In this document: in pieces, positions 13,758-14,701 of the stretch
How the letters are laid out: each line of letters begins with the position of its first letter
Position numbering within the stretch: the first letter of the stretch is position 1
DNA from: an uncultured Bacilli bacterium
GTDB taxonomy: Bacteria; Bacillota_I; Bacilli_A; RF39; UBA660
Length of the DNA stretch: 14,701 bases
Direction of reading: 5' to 3'
Assembly (NCBI GenBank): GCA_947628125.1
Contig: CANQYR010000015.1
Location: 1 to 14,701, forward strand
Made by a program: the position numbers and the translations under genes
Notes under the pieces: generated by a model
What the model was told of the DNA's origin: nothing
The model's input: the letters and a program-made list of their open reading frames with translations, nothing else
Databases searched by the model: none

Positions 13758-13770
13758 GACATATTTTGTC
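13758..13770. promoter_or_regulatory. Operator-like inverted repeat 1
   Basis: GACAT-att-TTGTC, four of five half-site bases symmetric. It lies in the predicted leader of the XRE gene, between its promoter and ribosome site. It shares the GACAT half-site, 3-bp spacer and 13-bp length with the two other sites in this gap. Confidence 0.6.
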
Positions 13771-13782
13771 ATATTTTTATAA

Positions 13783-13791
13783 ATTTTAACA
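13783..13791 (-). promoter_or_regulatory. Extended -10 promoter of the XRE gene
   Basis: On the - strand the sequence reads TGTTAAAAT, an extended -10 (TGn-TAAAAT) of the type seen before ftsQ and the VanZ-like gene. Operator 2 begins two bases away on its upstream side, so a bound repressor would block it. Confidence 0.5.
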
Positions 13792-13792
13792 C

Positions 13793-13805
13793 GACATGAA
13801 ATGTC
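13793..13805. promoter_or_regulatory. Operator-like inverted repeat 2
   Basis: GACAT-gaa-ATGTC is a perfect 5+3+5 palindrome. It lies between the predicted -10 of the XRE gene and the upstream part of the surface-gene promoter, where it could affect both directions. Confidence 0.75.
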
Positions 13806-13815
13806 ATATTTTGTA

Positions 13816-13844
13816 TTGTAATTGTTATATTCCTATGATATGAT
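13816..13844 (+). promoter_or_regulatory. Promoter of the right-edge surface-protein gene
   Basis: TTGTAA (13816-13821), a 17-bp spacer and TATGAT (13839-13844) with an upstream TG (TGATATGAT, identical to the extended -10 of the 157-aa gene). Transcription would start near 13851, exactly at operator 3, leaving a leader of about 75 bases. An alternative, overlapping pair TTGTAT (13811-13816)/TATGAT (13834-13839) also has a 17-bp spacer. Confidence 0.6.
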
Positions 13845-13850
13845 AAACAT

Positions 13851-13863
13851 GACATAATATGTC
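13851..13863. promoter_or_regulatory. Operator-like inverted repeat 3
   Basis: GACAT-aat-ATGTC is a perfect 5+3+5 palindrome with further symmetric flanking bases. It covers the predicted transcription start of the surface-protein gene, the classic place for a repressor to act. Confidence 0.75.
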
Positions 13864-13925
13864 GTGTTAGTTTTTGAATGAATTCCAGCGCGATTGGTTA
13901 TATTATTTAAAAGTGAGGGAAAATA

Positions 13926-14701
13926 ATGAAAAAAAGGGTGTTTTTGATAACTATTATTGTAAGTGCAGTAGTCTTAATTGGTATTGGAATTACGTTCTCA
14001 TTATGGTCAAATATCAAAGAACAAACCGGATATAATATTGGTAAAACTTTATGCATAAATGTGTCAATAATAAGTAAAGGAAATACCATTTCTTTAGAAA
14101 ATACGTTTCCTATGACCGAAAGTGAGGCCAAACAAAATCTAACACCTTATAAATTCCAAATTAAAAATGAATGTGATAGCCAAGCAAAGTATCAGATGAA
14201 TTTAGAAGTTTTAAATAATACAACTTTAAGTGAAGATTTTACAGCCATTAGTTTTCAAGGTGAAAATCTAGGTGTCTTAAAAGGCATGGAAAAAACCGAT
14301 AGAACCTTAGAAAACGCAAAAGAATCCTATATATTAGAATCAGGCTATTTAGATGCCAGTGAAACAAAAGACTACGAAATAAATATTTGGCTAGATGAAA
14401 AAGCCGAAGTAACTGATGATGTTATGGATAAAGACTTCAGTGCCAAAATAACTTTAGTAGAACAAGAAGTTGCAACTACTCCTTATGAAGTAGAGCAATT
14501 TTTAACAGAACTCCAAGCAAAAAGACCTGATGAACTAGCTTATGATGGCAAAGAAGTAGTGGGTGATGCATATGGAACAGATGATAACAACTTAAGGTTT
14601 ATCGGAGCCACACCAAAAAATTATGTTTACTTTAATGATGAGATTTGGCGTATTATTGGTTTATTAAATGTTAAAACAGAAAGTGGAACTTTTGAAAAAA
14701 G
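13926..14701 (+). CDS. Surface/secreted protein, N-terminal part (runs off window), paralogue of the left-edge gene
   Basis: The frame starts at ATG 13926 with gaggga just upstream and stays open to the window end (258 codons). It begins MKKRVFLITIIVSAVVLIG and continues hydrophobic to about residue 26, then SLWSN: a signal peptide or N-terminal anchor, somewhat like TasA/camelysin-type proteins. A beta-rich domain follows (about 35-150, with C in KTLCINVS and in KNECDSQ that may pair), including KDYEINIWL. Then comes the IGATPKNYVYFND-EIWRIIGLLN block shared with the left-edge gene. The C-terminal domain, and any DGR-like variable region, lies outside the window. The gene is divergent from the XRE regulator and has operator 3 on its start site. 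Function is unknown; an exported, regulated surface protein is the best inference. Confidence 0.8.
   Translation, partial: MKKRVFLITIIVSAVVLIGIGITFSLWSNIKEQTGYNIGKTLCINVSIISKGNTISLENTFPMTESEAKQNLTPYKFQIKNECDSQAKYQMNLEVLNNTTLSEDFTAISFQGENLGVLKGMEKTDRTLENAKESYILESGYLDASETKDYEINIWLDEKAEVTDDVMDKDFSAKITLVEQEVATTPYEVEQFLTELQAKRPDELAYDGKEVVGDAYGTDDNNLRFIGATPKNYVYFNDEIWRIIGLLNVKTESGTFEK

Noticed and set aside
13907..14131. Minus-strand 74-residue frame at the right edge
   Set aside because: It lies antisense to the start of the surface-protein gene, which has its own promoter, ribosome site and homology to the left paralogue.
1..14701. Alternative genetic code with TGA as Trp, as in Mollicutes
   Set aside because: No in-frame TGA is needed in any gene, TGG encodes all Trp seen, and TGA serves as stop in ATGA overlaps (6289-6292 and 9550-9553).
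1..14701. CRISPR arrays, tRNA or rRNA genes, insertion sequences, DGR template repeat or reverse transcriptase
   Set aside because: I looked through both strands and all intergenic gaps and saw none; every gap longer than about 50 bp is accounted for by promoters, terminators, operators or ribosome sites.

Overview
The window is AT-rich DNA from a low-GC, wall-bearing Firmicutes relative. The best guess is an uncultured gut member of the Bacilli (RF39/Erysipelotrichales-like), but no rRNA is present to confirm this. It reads with the standard code: TGG is the only Trp codon seen and TGA ends several genes (queH, yqfC, yqzL and the small XRE gene), two of them in ATGA start/stop overlaps. MurG and FtsQ/DivIB imply a peptidoglycan wall. 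YqfC and YqfD are sporulation-family proteins.

Layout. (1) 1-1329: a large secreted or surface protein gene that has lost its 5' part. Its last ~100 codons before the C-terminus look like the variable region of a diversity-generating retroelement (DGR) target. (2) 1360-8693: housekeeping genes, all on the + strand: lon with its own promoter and terminator, murG, ftsQ/divIB, queH and recD2 (queH/recD2 translationally coupled), then a 58-aa single-span membrane protein ending in a strong terminator. (3) 8734-9287: an unrecognised 157-aa protein gene with its own promoter and terminator. (4) 9301-13540: yqfC-yqfD, a VanZ-like membrane protein, ybeY, era, a 26-aa YqzL-like protein and recO. This matches the Bacillus yqfC-to-recO order, except that the VanZ-like gene stands where phoH and yqfF usually are. 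(5) 13530-14701: a small XRE-family regulator on the - strand, a divergent intergenic region with three matching inverted-repeat operators, and the start of a second surface-protein gene that runs off the window.

The surface gene at the right edge is a paralogue of the one at the left edge, in the same orientation, so two related surface proteins bracket about 12.6 kb of housekeeping genes. The right copy has an intact N-terminal membrane/signal segment and a regulated promoter. The left copy has no N-terminus but keeps the complete C-terminal lectin-like part with the adenine-depleted, GC-rich block. The most interesting reading is a regulated and possibly hypervariable surface-protein family. 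The reverse transcriptase and template repeat that would prove it are not in this window.

Promoters are unusually legible: lon has TTTACA-17-TATAAT, and several other genes use an extended -10 of the form TGnTAWAAT or TGATATGAT.
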